Assembly (NCBI GenBank): GCA_964632945.1
Contig: CAZWCX010000059.1
Location: forward strand, 1 to 42,826
Direction of reading: 5' to 3'
DNA from: CAZWCX01 sp964632945
GTDB lineage: Bacteria; Planctomycetota; MHYJ01; WSZJ01; CAZWCX01
DNA length: 42,826 nucleotides
Positions 1 to 8,212 of this stretch are shown one piece after another (position 1 is the stretch's first letter; each line of letters starts with the position of its first letter). A model generated the notes under the pieces. The model searched no databases. It was not told the DNA's origin and was given only the letters and a program-made list of their open reading frames with translations. The position numbers and the translations under genes were made by a program.

Positions 1-44
1 CGGATTTTTCACGAAGCCGCTGGCGCGGCTTCATGAATAATCCG
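1..44. repeat. Long imperfect palindrome at the window edge
   Basis: Bases 13-19 (GAAGCCG) pair fully with 26-32 (CGGCTTC) around a six-base loop. The flanks 1-12 and 33-44 also pair at 10 of 12 positions, giving a stem of 19 positions with two mismatches. It lies downstream of the tetR stop codon at 78-80, so it could terminate that transcript, although there is no clear T tract after it in the minus direction. The alternative is the end of an insertion element cut by the window edge. No transposase is visible. Confidence 0.5.
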
Positions 45-77
45 GGCTAGCCGGGGCGCGCGGAAGGAGGGACCCCG

Positions 78-788
78 TTATCGGCGCGCCTTGCGGCTGC
101 CCGATCGCTTGGGGCGAAGCCCGTCCAGGATCATCCCGATCAGCGCCTCCGGGATGGCCAGCATGTCCCCCACGTCCTCGTCGCTCAAGACCCCGAACAG
201 GAGGCGCTCGACCGCGCCGATGACGGCCAGCGCGCTCACGCGCGGATCGATCGGGCGCAGCAGCTGCTTCTCGTGCGCCACCCGGGTCAAGTCGATGGAG
301 TGTCGCGCCAGCCGGTCGGCGACCTCGCGAACGGGACGGCTGGCCCCCCGACCGGGAGAGCGGCACTCCTGCAGGTAGAGCAGGGACACGCGGGTGTCCT
401 GCAGGATCGCCTCCGCAAGACGCTCGGAGAGCAGCCGATAGGCCTCGAAGAGCTCCCTGCGATTCCGGGCGGCCGCCAGCGTCCCCCCCGTCTCCTCGAA
501 CGCCTGGTCCACTCGAGCGGCCATCGGCGACAGGATCGCGTCGACCAGGTCGGTCTTGTCCTTGAAGTAGCGATAGAAACTCCCCTTCGCCACCCCGGCG
601 GCGTTCACGATGTCATCGATCGCGACCGCCTCGATGCCCCGCTCCAAGAACAGCGACAATCCCGCGGCGCAGATGTCCCGCGTTCGCTGACGACGGTTCT
701 CGTCGCGCTTGCCGCCTTCGCGGCCGGGCCGCTTCCCCGGGACGCGCCGCGGCGCCGGCGCCTCCACCCCTTCGGTCGGTCGGTCCAT
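78..788 (-). CDS. TetR/AcrR family transcriptional regulator
   Basis: This is a 236-residue repressor-type protein. A basic, low-complexity N-terminus (residues 1-38) is followed by a TetR DNA-binding domain: the helix-turn-helix spans about residues 57-78 and carries the family pattern of IDDI, AGVAKGSFYRYF and KxxL. The rest is helical, as expected for a ligand-binding and dimerisation domain, but the ligand cannot be read from the sequence. The ATG at 788 is preceded by GGAGGAGCGA, a good ribosome binding site. The gene is divergent from the fatty-acid-hydroxylase-like gene at 979, and the shared intergenic region holds a palindrome of TetR-operator type. It therefore probably represses that neighbour and perhaps itself. 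The family is clear; the regulatory target is inferred from arrangement. Confidence 0.9.
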   Translation of the reverse strand: MDRPTEGVEAPAPRRVPGKRPGREGGKRDENRRQRTRDICAAGLSLFLERGIEAVAIDDIVNAAGVAKGSFYRYFKDKTDLVDAILSPMAARVDQAFEETGGTLAAARNRRELFEAYRLLSERLAEAILQDTRVSLLYLQECRSPGRGASRPVREVADRLARHSIDLTRVAHEKQLLRPIDPRVSALAVIGAVERLLFGVLSDEDVGDMLAIPEALIGMILDGLRPKRSGSRKARR

Positions 789-917
789 TCGCTCCTCCGA
801 TCCGGACGGTCGCCCAGTCTACCGGCTCCCGCCCGCCACCGTCCAGTCCTCGCCCCGCCCCGGGCCGTCCGATCCGCCGACTCCGGCGCCCCTCCCCCAC
901 GGCGGCAAGAATTCCCC

Positions 918-955
918 TTGACAGCGCCGCCTTAAATCGTGACTATATGGTCATG
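918..955 (+). promoter_or_regulatory. Promoter and TetR-type operator for the gene at 979
   Basis: A perfect -35 hexamer TTGACA lies at 918-923. With 17-base spacing the -10 would fall on GACTAT at 941-946, a weak match. Lying over it is the palindrome TGACTATATGGTCA (940-953), with six of seven base pairs symmetric and an additional C-G pair at 938/955. Operators of this shape are typical of TetR-family repressors, and a tetR gene lies divergently 150 bases away. Binding here would block the -10 region. Confidence 0.6.
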
Positions 956-978
956 CTTTATGGAGAAGGAGGAACGTC

Positions 979-1545
979 ATGGATCCGGTCCAGCTCACGC
1001 TTCACCTGCTCATCGGGGTACCGCTCGGGATCCTCTACGCGAATGCGTCGGAGTGGTTCATGCACAAGTACGTGCTCCACGGCCTCGGACGCCGACGGGG
1101 CAGTTTCTGGAACTTCCACTGGTACGACCATCACAGTGCCGCGCGACGGCACGATATGGTGGATGACGACTACCTCAACCCGCTCGGCGGCTGGAACGGC
1201 CAGACCAAGGAGCTCGCCGCGTTGCTCGCCGCCGCCCTGGTGCACGCGCCGCTGCTTTGGGTGGTCCCCGGCTTCGCCCTGGGCGCGATGTACGGGGCGG
1301 CGAACTACTACCGCGTGCACCGGAAGGCCCACCTTGACCCGGACTGGGCCTATCGGCGACTGCCCTGGCACGTCGACCACCATCTGGCCCCGAACCAGGA
1401 AGCGAACTGGTGCGTGACGCGCCCCTGGTTCGACCGGCTCATGGGCACGCGGGAGCCCTATGTCGGAACCGAACGCGAACGCCGCGATCGCGAGAGGCGG
1501 GAGCGACGCCGTCAGGATCAGGAAGCGGCCCTGGCGCGGGGGTAG
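979..1545 (+). CDS. Fatty acid hydroxylase / sterol desaturase superfamily membrane protein
   Basis: This 188-residue protein carries the histidine clusters of the di-iron fatty acid hydroxylase superfamily: HxxxxH at residues 29-34, HxxxHH at 47-52, further His at 114 and 118, and HVDHH at 131-135. Hydrophobic segments at about 5-22 and 80-108 would place it in the cytoplasmic membrane. The C-terminus (165-188) is strongly charged with Arg and Glu. The family uses O2 and a di-iron centre to hydroxylate or desaturate lipids; the substrate here is unknown. The ATG at 979 follows GGAGGAACGTC. It is transcribed alone, convergent with the esterase-like gene that ends 30 bases away, and is probably under control of the divergent TetR protein. 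Confidence 0.8.
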   Translation: MDPVQLTLHLLIGVPLGILYANASEWFMHKYVLHGLGRRRGSFWNFHWYDHHSAARRHDMVDDDYLNPLGGWNGQTKELAALLAAALVHAPLLWVVPGFALGAMYGAANYYRVHRKAHLDPDWAYRRLPWHVDHHLAPNQEANWCVTRPWFDRLMGTREPYVGTERERRDRERRERRRQDQEAALARG

Positions 1546-1575
1546 AAGGCAAGTCTTCCTGCGGGTCGATCGGTG

Positions 1576-3801
1576 TCAGCGGGCGGGGACGACGATTTCG
1601 CCGAGATAGAGTCCCCGCCGGTCCCGCCGGGAGTGAGCGTCTTCCAGCGCACGCTCCCAGCTCGGACGCACCACCGCCTCGTGGACTCCCTTTCCATTGA
1701 CGGTCACGCGCACCGGCCGATCGAGGTCGAACTGGAGCGGGGAGATGCGGATCCGCAGCTGCGTGACGCCCTTGCTCTCCGCGGACACGGCATTCGCCGC
1801 GCGGTCGATGCGCGCCTCGACGGAGGCGATGTCGGCCTGGGCCAGGTTCGTCGCCGGGGGTTGCCGGGCGAAGCCGGCGATCTCGATGAAGCCCCGGCCG
1901 GCGTTTCCGCGGCAATGGACGTGGAGCCGGGCCTCCGTCGGGGCCGGCGGCGATCGACGGTCGCGCATCCAGCGAAACAGGGACTCGTATTCCTCGCTGA
2001 AGGACTCGTGTGCGCGCCCCGGAAATTCGACATAGCGGGCGTCGGCGCGCAGCCGCGCCAGCACCTGGATCGCCTTGCGATTGAGCACGGGCGATCCCCC
2101 GTCCTCGCTGCCGTCCACGCAGTAGAGCCCGGTGTGCGTGAGGTTGGCCAGTTTCCGGGGGGCCAGCGACGCTCCGATGATCGGGATCACCCCGGCGAAG
2201 CGGTCCGCGTGCGCGCCCCCGATGTCCCAGGCCGCGTGTCCCCCTTGGGAGGATCCTTGCAGGAACACGCGATCGAGGTCGACGTTCAGCCAACCGGAGG
2301 CGTGCCAGAGCGCGCCCAGGACGGCATGGTGTTCCGTCTCGGAGCACTCGTACCCGTAGCGGCGCCCGTAGATGTACTCCGGGCTGATCAGGAGAAACCC
2401 GTGCCGCTCGGCCAACTCTCCCCACCACCCCACCGTGTGCTCGGCCGACGAGTGCTGTCCGTGGAGCGTCAACAGGACCGCGCACGGGGTATCCGGCCGA
2501 TAGCCGGCCGGGATCTGGACGAAGTAGTGAAACCGCTTCTTGAGCCGCGGATGTTCGTACTCGAATCGCTGGAAGCCGGAGCGGGCGGCGGGCTCCTCGT
2601 ACCGATATGCGCGGCGAAAGATCTCCCACTTCCACGGCGAGGGAATCGGAGACTGCTCGAGCGCGCGGCTGAGCTCACGGGCGCCGACGGGCTTCGGCTG
2701 GGAGAAGAAGGCGGCGACCTGGCCGGCGAGGGCGACGGCGCGCCCGACCGACGCGGCGGGGAGCTTCTCCGCCGGGTCGCGCACGAGGGCGTCCGCCCAG
2801 TCCCCCGCCAGCGCGGGCAGCCACGCGGACTCGATCGGGCCGTCCACGCGGCCCTGCAACGACCGGATGCGTTCGGCCTGGGCCCCGGAGGGCGCGGGTG
2901 GCGCGGGGTCGACGGTCCGAAACTCCGCCATCACCGCCGAGACGGCCTCCTTCCGGAGCGCCAGCGCGGCGGATTGCTCGCGAAACAACCGCACGCGCTC
3001 CGCGAGGATCTTCTCGACCTCGGGTGAAATCTCGACCCGGTCGGCGCACAGGAGGGCGCGCTCCTCGTCCCCCGCGGCCCGCAGCGTCTCGAATTCCTCC
3101 GCGGCCGCGAGGAAGCGCCCGACCGCAATCTGCGTCTTCTCGGCCTCGAGTTCGCCGTCCCCAGGCGCCAGTTCCGCCCATCGCTCGAGCCAGCGCATTG
3201 CCGCATCGGCATCGCCGAACTCGCGGAAGAACCGCACCGCTTTCCTCACGCTCCGGGGATCGGCGCCGTCAACCGCGCCGGACACCAGAGAGACCACCAG
3301 CGGCGCCATGGTCCGCGCCGCGTAGGCGGTGGACCATCGGTATTCGACCGCTTCGACGAACACGCGCTCGGGCGTGATCCGGTGCACCACGACGTCGAAC
3401 GCGATCGCCCCGAGTTTCGGATCGACGCAGGAGGCCGGGGCGCGCCCGTCGACCGCGAACGACCCGCGCCACTCGAATTTCTCCACCACGAGGGCCAGCG
3501 TGCCCTTCTTGGGCGCCTTCAACGCGGGCTCGTGGAATCGATACTCGGGGGCCGAATCCCGCGAGCCAGGCGCTCGCTCTCGCGCGGCCACCAGGGCGGG
3601 ACTGAGATGAACATCCCGCTCTCCGGTGCGGACGAGCAGCGCGTCTCCCGAGAAGGAGACGGCGCCGCGGAGGCGCGTGCCGTCGGTGAGGGTCACGACC
3701 TCATCGTCCGCAGGAGCCCGGCAGGCGCTTGCGGCGACGAGCGCCGCGATCAGGATCGCGGCGCCGCAAGGCCGCCGGCGGGGTCGGAGGTCGAGGTTCA
3801 C
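1576..3801 (-). CDS. Exported alpha/beta hydrolase (esterase-like) with N-terminal extension
   Basis: Starting at GTG 3801 the product has 741 residues. Residues 1-27 form a basic then hydrophobic signal ending AASAC, so it may be a lipoprotein, though the -3 residue is not the usual Leu. Residues 35-410 are of unknown function. Residues 420-615 form an alpha/beta-hydrolase domain: a TLHG oxyanion-type strand at 445-448, the nucleophile elbow GSSQG with Ser518, a likely acid Asp563 (VDGSEDG) and His598 (RAHES). A beta-rich C-terminal domain (about 620-741) follows. The start codon overlaps the stop of the TOBE gene (GTGA), so the two are translationally coupled, and a longer upstream reading frame is rejected for that reason. 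It ends the fliA-led transcript, but nothing in it is flagellar. The substrate is unknown. Confidence 0.8.
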   Translation of the reverse strand: MNLDLRPRRRPCGAAILIAALVAASACRAPADDEVVTLTDGTRLRGAVSFSGDALLVRTGERDVHLSPALVAARERAPGSRDSAPEYRFHEPALKAPKKGTLALVVEKFEWRGSFAVDGRAPASCVDPKLGAIAFDVVVHRITPERVFVEAVEYRWSTAYAARTMAPLVVSLVSGAVDGADPRSVRKAVRFFREFGDADAAMRWLERWAELAPGDGELEAEKTQIAVGRFLAAAEEFETLRAAGDEERALLCADRVEISPEVEKILAERVRLFREQSAALALRKEAVSAVMAEFRTVDPAPPAPSGAQAERIRSLQGRVDGPIESAWLPALAGDWADALVRDPAEKLPAASVGRAVALAGQVAAFFSQPKPVGARELSRALEQSPIPSPWKWEIFRRAYRYEEPAARSGFQRFEYEHPRLKKRFHYFVQIPAGYRPDTPCAVLLTLHGQHSSAEHTVGWWGELAERHGFLLISPEYIYGRRYGYECSETEHHAVLGALWHASGWLNVDLDRVFLQGSSQGGHAAWDIGGAHADRFAGVIPIIGASLAPRKLANLTHTGLYCVDGSEDGGSPVLNRKAIQVLARLRADARYVEFPGRAHESFSEEYESLFRWMRDRRSPPAPTEARLHVHCRGNAGRGFIEIAGFARQPPATNLAQADIASVEARIDRAANAVSAESKGVTQLRIRISPLQFDLDRPVRVTVNGKGVHEAVVRPSWERALEDAHSRRDRRGLYLGEIVVPAR

Positions 3802-4007
3802 GGCTTGCCGAGAAGCACGCTCACGGCCTTGACCAGCACGACGACCTTGTCCCCCTTCTTCAGTTTGAGCTCCTGAAGCGAGTCTCCGGTCATCACCGAC
3901 GTCATCTCGCTGTTGACCGGGATCTTCACCTTCACGACCGCCATCACGCCGCCCTTCTTGACCGACGTCACCACCCCGACCATTTGATTGCGCGCGCCGA
4001 ATCTCAT
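3798..4007 (-). CDS. Single TOBE-domain protein (molbindin-like)
   Basis: The 69-residue product is one TOBE/Mop fold from end to end. The family signature is visible as GARNQ near residues 4-8, a GVV.SVKKGGVMAVV strand pair, a Ser/Thr-containing central strand ending SLQELKLKKGD, and a closing KAVSVLL. Stand-alone TOBE proteins (molbindins) assemble into oligomers that bind molybdate or tungstate oxyanions in the cytoplasm. No ModABC or molybdopterin gene is nearby. Its stop overlaps the GTG start of the esterase-like gene. Family membership is clear; metal-oxyanion binding is inferred from the family. Confidence 0.8.
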   Translation of the reverse strand: MRFGARNQMVGVVTSVKKGGVMAVVKVKIPVNSEMTSVMTGDSLQELKLKKGDKVVVLVKAVSVLLGKP

Positions 4008-4148
4008 GAGACACCTCGCTGGGGGAACCTCCCTGACGGCTCCTCGCGGAGCAACGTCCGAAACATTGAAGTGGAGCGTCGTAACGAATCCGAGGGATGT
4101 GCGGCGCGAGCAACGCGCGCCCGTCGACCGGAAGTCGGAGGCGAACGA

Positions 4149-4460
4149 TCAGGCCTGGAGGTCAATGCGGGAACCCCGTCCTTGGGGATCGGGGGGAGCG
4201 ACCCGCGCAGGCGAGGGCTCGGATCCCCCCTCGCCGCCCTCATACCCGGGCTGACTGCCGCGTTCATCGCCCTTGAGGCCGTCCAGGTTCGCCTCCGACT
4301 GCGCGTCGACCCGGACTTCCGGGGCTCGGCCCGCGTCCTGACTCTGGGCCGCCGCGGCGACCTGCTGGGCGCGATCGGTGTTGAGGTGGAGCGTCTGCAG
4401 CGTCTGCGCGGTGTCCGCGCGTTGCAGGGTGAGGGGCAAACCTTCCACACCGATGGGCAC
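4149..4460 (-). CDS. Small hypothetical protein downstream of fliA
   Basis: The 103-residue product starts at GTG 4460, preceded by GGGAGGTGATGC, an excellent ribosome binding site that supports a real gene. The N-terminal half (1-45) could form an amphipathic helix rich in Leu, Gln and Ala. The C-terminal half is Gly/Pro/Asp/Glu-rich and probably disordered, ending in GSRIDLQA. Small genes of this layout are commonly found just after fliA in flagellar clusters, but I cannot name a function. A shadow frame starting at 4467 was considered less likely because its start falls inside the ribosome binding site. Confidence 0.6.
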   Translation of the reverse strand: MPIGVEGLPLTLQRADTAQTLQTLHLNTDRAQQVAAAAQSQDAGRAPEVRVDAQSEANLDGLKGDERGSQPGYEGGEGGSEPSPARVAPPDPQGRGSRIDLQA

Positions 4461-4634
4461 GCATCACCTCCCGGGTTCTCCGGAGGCATTATCCCCTCGC
4501 GAGGGCGTGAGTTCAAGCCCGATCCGAAACTCGCGCCCGCCGAGCGGCGGCTCCTGCGCATCCGCCCCGCCGACACCTCCTCGCGGATCCCCGGCCGGGG
4601 CCGCGGTCGCGTCCCCCGGCCTTTCCCCGGTCCC

Positions 4635-5402
4635 CTACACGAGGTCCGACCGGTTCTTCGACAACTGGGACTTGAGGCGTGCCATCACCTTCGCATGGAT
4701 CTGACAGACACGGGATTCCGACAGGTCCAGGGTGAGGCCGATCTCCTTCATCGTCAGTTCTTCGAAGTAGTACAGCAGGAGGACCAGGCGCTCCTTGCGC
4801 GTGAGGTTCTTCGTGACGTAGTCGACCAGTTCCTTCTTCTGCGCCTCCAGCGCGGGATCGGGCGTGCGCCGGTCCTCCAGGACCTCGACCTGGTCCATCG
4901 GGTTCTCCTGACGCTCCCCGAACCTCCGGGCTTGCGGCAGAACGCTGGCGGCGCTGACCTCGCGGAGCAGATCGTCGTACTCCTTGAGGGAGAGGTCCAT
5001 CTCCTCCGCCACTTCGAGGTCGGTCGGCGTGCGCCGCAGACGCGACTCCAGTTCGGAGTAGACGCGCTCGAGCTTGTGGACCCGGGAGCGGACCAACCGC
5101 GGAACCCAGTCCATGGAGCGCAGTTCGTCCAGCATCGCCCCGCGGATGCGCATCACGCAGTAGGTCTCGAACTTCACCCCGCGTTCCACGTCGAAGCGGT
5201 TGATCGCGTCCATCAGCCCGAAGATGCCGGCGCTCTTCAGATCGTCCGGGTCGACGTTGTGCGGCAGTTTCGCGCACAGGCGCTCGGCGGTGTACCGCAC
5301 GAGCGGGAGATAGTCCTCGATCAACTGGTTGCGGAGGTTCTCTTCCCCCGACTTCTTGTATTTGACCCAGAGCTTGGTTGCCTCTTCCTTGCTCCTCGCC
5401 AC
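4635..5402 (-). CDS. fliA: Flagellar sigma factor FliA (sigma-28)
   Basis: The 255-residue protein has the full FliA/WhiG layout. Region 2 spans residues 25-97, including LPLVRYTAERL, the core-binding DDLKSAGIFGLMDAI and the -10-reading FETYCVMRIRGAMLDELR. Region 3 covers 100-180 and region 4 about 195-247, with a helix-turn-helix in LTMKEIGLTLDLSESRVCQI. It directs RNA polymerase to late flagellar promoters and is normally held by the anti-sigma factor FlgM, which is not present in this window. The start is GTG 5402 with GGAGGAAGAACC upstream. It follows flhF, flhG and a small membrane protein in the same direction, which is a common order. Confidence 0.96.
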   Translation of the reverse strand: MARSKEEATKLWVKYKKSGEENLRNQLIEDYLPLVRYTAERLCAKLPHNVDPDDLKSAGIFGLMDAINRFDVERGVKFETYCVMRIRGAMLDELRSMDWVPRLVRSRVHKLERVYSELESRLRRTPTDLEVAEEMDLSLKEYDDLLREVSAASVLPQARRFGERQENPMDQVEVLEDRRTPDPALEAQKKELVDYVTKNLTRKERLVLLLYYFEELTMKEIGLTLDLSESRVCQIHAKVMARLKSQLSKNRSDLV

Positions 5403-5490
5403 GGTTCTTCCTCCTTATTCGCGGCCGACTCCGGCCACCCCCTTCCCTATCCCGTCCGTCCCCCGAGCAGGCTCCCGCCCCGTCGTCCGA

Positions 5491-5772
5491 TCATGTTCCT
5501 TGCGGCGTCGCCGCCTCCGGGGCCGGCTCGCCGCCCGATTCCGTCTCTTCCGCGCGCGCCGATTCGACGATCGCGGGATACTCCAGATCGACCGTCTCCC
5601 GCGCGGCCGCGCGCCCGATTCTTCCCAGCAGCAGGCCCAGGACGAAGAAGACCGGTCCGGCGACGGCGAGCACCTCGAGCACCCGGCCGACCGGCCGCCG
5701 GAACACCATGGCCGTCAGGCACACGGCGGCGACGCCGACCAGGACCGAGCACGTGGCGAACGCCCATCGCAT
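5491..5772 (-). CDS. Small two-helix membrane protein between flhG and fliA
   Basis: The 93-residue product has two hydrophobic segments, roughly residues 5-24 and 32-51, with a short basic turn (RRPVGR) between them. An acidic Ala/Glu/Pro tail (65-93) is probably cytoplasmic. The ATG at 5772 follows GGAGGCGGAACCGG. I do not recognise the family. Its position between flhG and fliA in one transcript suggests a membrane-associated accessory role in flagellar biogenesis, but that is only by context. Confidence 0.65.
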   Translation of the reverse strand: MRWAFATCSVLVGVAAVCLTAMVFRRPVGRVLEVLAVAGPVFFVLGLLLGRIGRAAARETVDLEYPAIVESARAEETESGGEPAPEAATPQGT

Positions 5773-5866
5773 CCGGTTCCGCCTCCTCCGAACCCCGCAC
5801 CGCGCTCAGCGAACAACCCGACCGGCCGCGTCCCCTGCCGGGAATGGGCCACGCCGGGCGCGCCGC

Positions 5867-6811
5867 TCACGCGCGGGAAAACACGCTCCAGAGTTTCTCG
5901 AAGAATCCCGGCCGGCGATCCTCCTCGTCCTCGCTCCCGCGCTTGGGCGGGGTGAGCAGCGTGCGCGCCAGGGTCCGGACGCACTCGCTCGCCGGCGCCG
6001 AGGGGGCGCCGAGCAGGAACGGTCGCTTCTTGCGGACGCATTGCACGACCGACGGGTCGGTGACGACGCAGCCCGCGTACTCCACGTACGCATTCAGGAA
6101 CTTTCGCACGACCTCGACCACGCCTCCCGCGATCCGGTCCGCCTCGGCGCGTCCGGAGGCTTGGTTGACCACCAGGTGCACGTCCCCCCGATGCTCTTCG
6201 CGCAGGATCATCTTGATCGTGGCGTAGGCATCGATGATCGCGGTGGGATCGGGGGTGGTCACCACCACGACCTTGTCCGCGGCGGCGGTGAATCCCATCA
6301 CGTTCTTCGAGATTCCGGCGCCGGTGTCGATGAACAGCAGGTCCGCCCGCGATTCGAGCTTGGCGAGGTTGCGCAGCAGGTTTTCGCGCTCGGTCTCCCC
6401 GAGGTTGGCGACGCGCTCCACTCCCGTCGCGCCCGGCACGATCTCGATTTTTCCGGGGGCGGGGGTGAGGATGTCCAGGATGTCCTTCTTGCCCGCGATC
6501 ACGTGCGACAGATTGAACCGGGAGTTCACGTTCATCAGGACGTCCACGTTGGCGAGGCCGAGGTCGACGTCGACGAGGATGACGCGCCGATTCATGGCGG
6601 CGCAGGCGATGGCGAGGTTGACGGCGAGATTGGTCTTGCCGACCCCGCCCTTGCCGCTGGTGACCGCGATCACCTGGGCGCGGCGCTTCTGCTCGCGCAC
6701 CATGCGGCGCAGGTCCTCCGCCTGGTCGCCCGGGCGCAGCGGGGCCGCGGCAGCCGGCTCCCGGACCGCGGGAGACCACGGTCCGGTCTTGAGTTTCGTC
6801 ACGGGATTCAC
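5867..6811 (-). CDS. flhG: MinD-like ATPase FlhG (FleN/YlxH)
   Basis: The 314-residue protein is a MinD/ParA-type ATPase that controls flagellar number and placement with FlhF. The N-terminus has the FlhG-specific DQAEDLR motif (29-35), which in characterised proteins stimulates the FlhF GTPase. The deviant Walker A GKGGVGKT is at 53-60, the switch-like VDVDLGLANVDVL just after residue 74, and the FIDTGAG motif lies further on. The C-terminal helix (FFEKLWSVFSRA) resembles a membrane-targeting amphipathic helix. It starts at GTG 6811 with GGAGGGCGGAAC, 33 bases after flhF. Confidence 0.95.
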   Translation of the reverse strand: MNPVTKLKTGPWSPAVREPAAAAPLRPGDQAEDLRRMVREQKRRAQVIAVTSGKGGVGKTNLAVNLAIACAAMNRRVILVDVDLGLANVDVLMNVNSRFNLSHVIAGKKDILDILTPAPGKIEIVPGATGVERVANLGETERENLLRNLAKLESRADLLFIDTGAGISKNVMGFTAAADKVVVVTTPDPTAIIDAYATIKMILREEHRGDVHLVVNQASGRAEADRIAGGVVEVVRKFLNAYVEYAGCVVTDPSVVQCVRKKRPFLLGAPSAPASECVRTLARTLLTPPKRGSEDEEDRRPGFFEKLWSVFSRA

Positions 6812-6844
6812 GTTCCGCCCTCCTGACTCGGCTTCCCGCCTTGC

Positions 6845-8182
6845 CTATCGCGCCGCCGCGGACGCCGCGGCGCCCGCCGATGTTGCCGCCACCACTCCGC
6901 TGTCGGACCCGGCCGAGGCGTCCTCCCCCAGGATCAATCCGGCGAGGCGTGGGACGCTCGCCGGCTCGATGTCCTGCGGGATCTGTTGGCCGGTCGTGAG
7001 GTACGAAATCCCCTTTTTCACCCGGGCCAGCACGTCCAGGATCAGGCCGAACCGCGACGCCTCGTCGATCTTGGACAGGATGATCCGGTCGACCCGGACG
7101 GCCGAGAACCGGTTCACGACGTCGAGAAAGTGGTCGACGTGACTGGTCACGCTGACCACCAGATGCACTTCGTCGGGCTGCGCCGCCTCGATCATTCCCC
7201 GCAGCTCGGCGAGCCGCTCGGCGTCGTTCTGGCTTCGCCCCGCGGTATCGATCAGGATGACGTCACGATCGCTGAACTCGGCCACCGCCCGGCCGAGGTC
7301 GGCGGGGCTCTGCACGACCGCCAGCGGGACGTCCATGATCTCCGCGATCTTGCGCAGTTGGTCGGTCGCCGCGATCCGATACGTATCGAGCGTGAGCATC
7401 GCCACGCGGCGCTGCTCCTTGAGGGCGAAGTTGGCCGCCAGCTTCGCGATGGTGGTGGTCTTGCCGACCCCGGTGGGGCCGATCAGCGCGATTTTCCGGC
7501 AACCCGAGCGCGCCAGCCGGATCGGGCCGCCCACCTGAATCATCCCGGTCACCAGGTTCCGCATCGCTTGACGGACGATGGCGCCGTTGTGGCGGTCCCG
7601 CGGGTCGAGGCATTTCTGGATCCGGCCCACCAGGTTGCGCGCGAGCAGCGCGGAGACGTTGTTTTCGAGGAGGTGGAGGTAGGCCTGCAGGACCTCGTCC
7701 TCGCAGCGGCTCAAGTCCCCCTCGCGAACGATCTCCCGCAGTTCACGAACCATCTGTTTCACTTCGTCGAGTTCACGCGACTCGACCTGTGTCCGTTCGG
7801 AGTCGCCGTCGGGACGCGCGCGGGGGGCGCGCCGCGCCGATGGGATCGGGCCGCCGTGCGCGCCGTCGACCGGACCGAACGGCCCCGCAACTCCGGCCGG
7901 CATCGAAGGGGTTCCCGCCTGCCGCAGGGCGTCGAGGAGGGCCGGACGGTGCTCGAGCGGCACCGGATCGTCCGGGGCGAGGGCCGGGGCGTTTTCGCCG
8001 GGCTTGACGACCTGGAATCCTTTGCCGGCCACGATGAGGTACTTCTCCCGACGGAACAGCCCGAACCAGCCCTTCGTCCGGGGAATCTGGGTGTAGAGAA
8101 TGAGGGCGTCGCGGCCAAGGTCCTCGCGGACCTTTCGCAGCGCCTCCCCCAGCGTCCTGCCCTCGTACTTCTTGATCTTCAT
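6845..8182 (-). CDS. flhF: Flagellar SRP-family GTPase FlhF
   Basis: The 445-residue protein has the three-part FlhF layout. Residues 1-60 are the basic B domain; 61-135 form a Pro/Ala/Arg-rich linker; from about 140 the N and G domains follow. G-domain motifs are GPTGVGKTT (235-243), LDTYRIAATDQL (265-276), DTAGRS (312-317) and SKID (370-373) in place of the usual TKxD. The tail (420-445) is Ala/Ser-rich. FlhF marks the site of flagellar assembly at the pole and pairs with FlhG, encoded next. The ATG at 8182 follows GGAGGGGTGTCGG, directly after flhA. Confidence 0.95.
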   Translation of the reverse strand: MKIKKYEGRTLGEALRKVREDLGRDALILYTQIPRTKGWFGLFRREKYLIVAGKGFQVVKPGENAPALAPDDPVPLEHRPALLDALRQAGTPSMPAGVAGPFGPVDGAHGGPIPSARRAPRARPDGDSERTQVESRELDEVKQMVRELREIVREGDLSRCEDEVLQAYLHLLENNVSALLARNLVGRIQKCLDPRDRHNGAIVRQAMRNLVTGMIQVGGPIRLARSGCRKIALIGPTGVGKTTTIAKLAANFALKEQRRVAMLTLDTYRIAATDQLRKIAEIMDVPLAVVQSPADLGRAVAEFSDRDVILIDTAGRSQNDAERLAELRGMIEAAQPDEVHLVVSVTSHVDHFLDVVNRFSAVRVDRIILSKIDEASRFGLILDVLARVKKGISYLTTGQQIPQDIEPASVPRLAGLILGEDASAGSDSGVVAATSAGAAASAAAR

Positions 8183-8212
8183 CCGACACCCCTCCGGGCC
8201 ATCCCGCGAACG

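Noticed and set aside
74..84. GCCGATAAC on the minus strand, resembling a sigma-28 -10 element
   Set aside because: There is no TAAA-type -35 at the right distance and it lies within the end of tetR, pointing out of the window.
3801..4113. N-terminal extension of the hydrolase reading frame
   Set aside because: It runs through the TOBE gene in another frame, has no family features, and the overlapping GTG start with a signal peptide is better.
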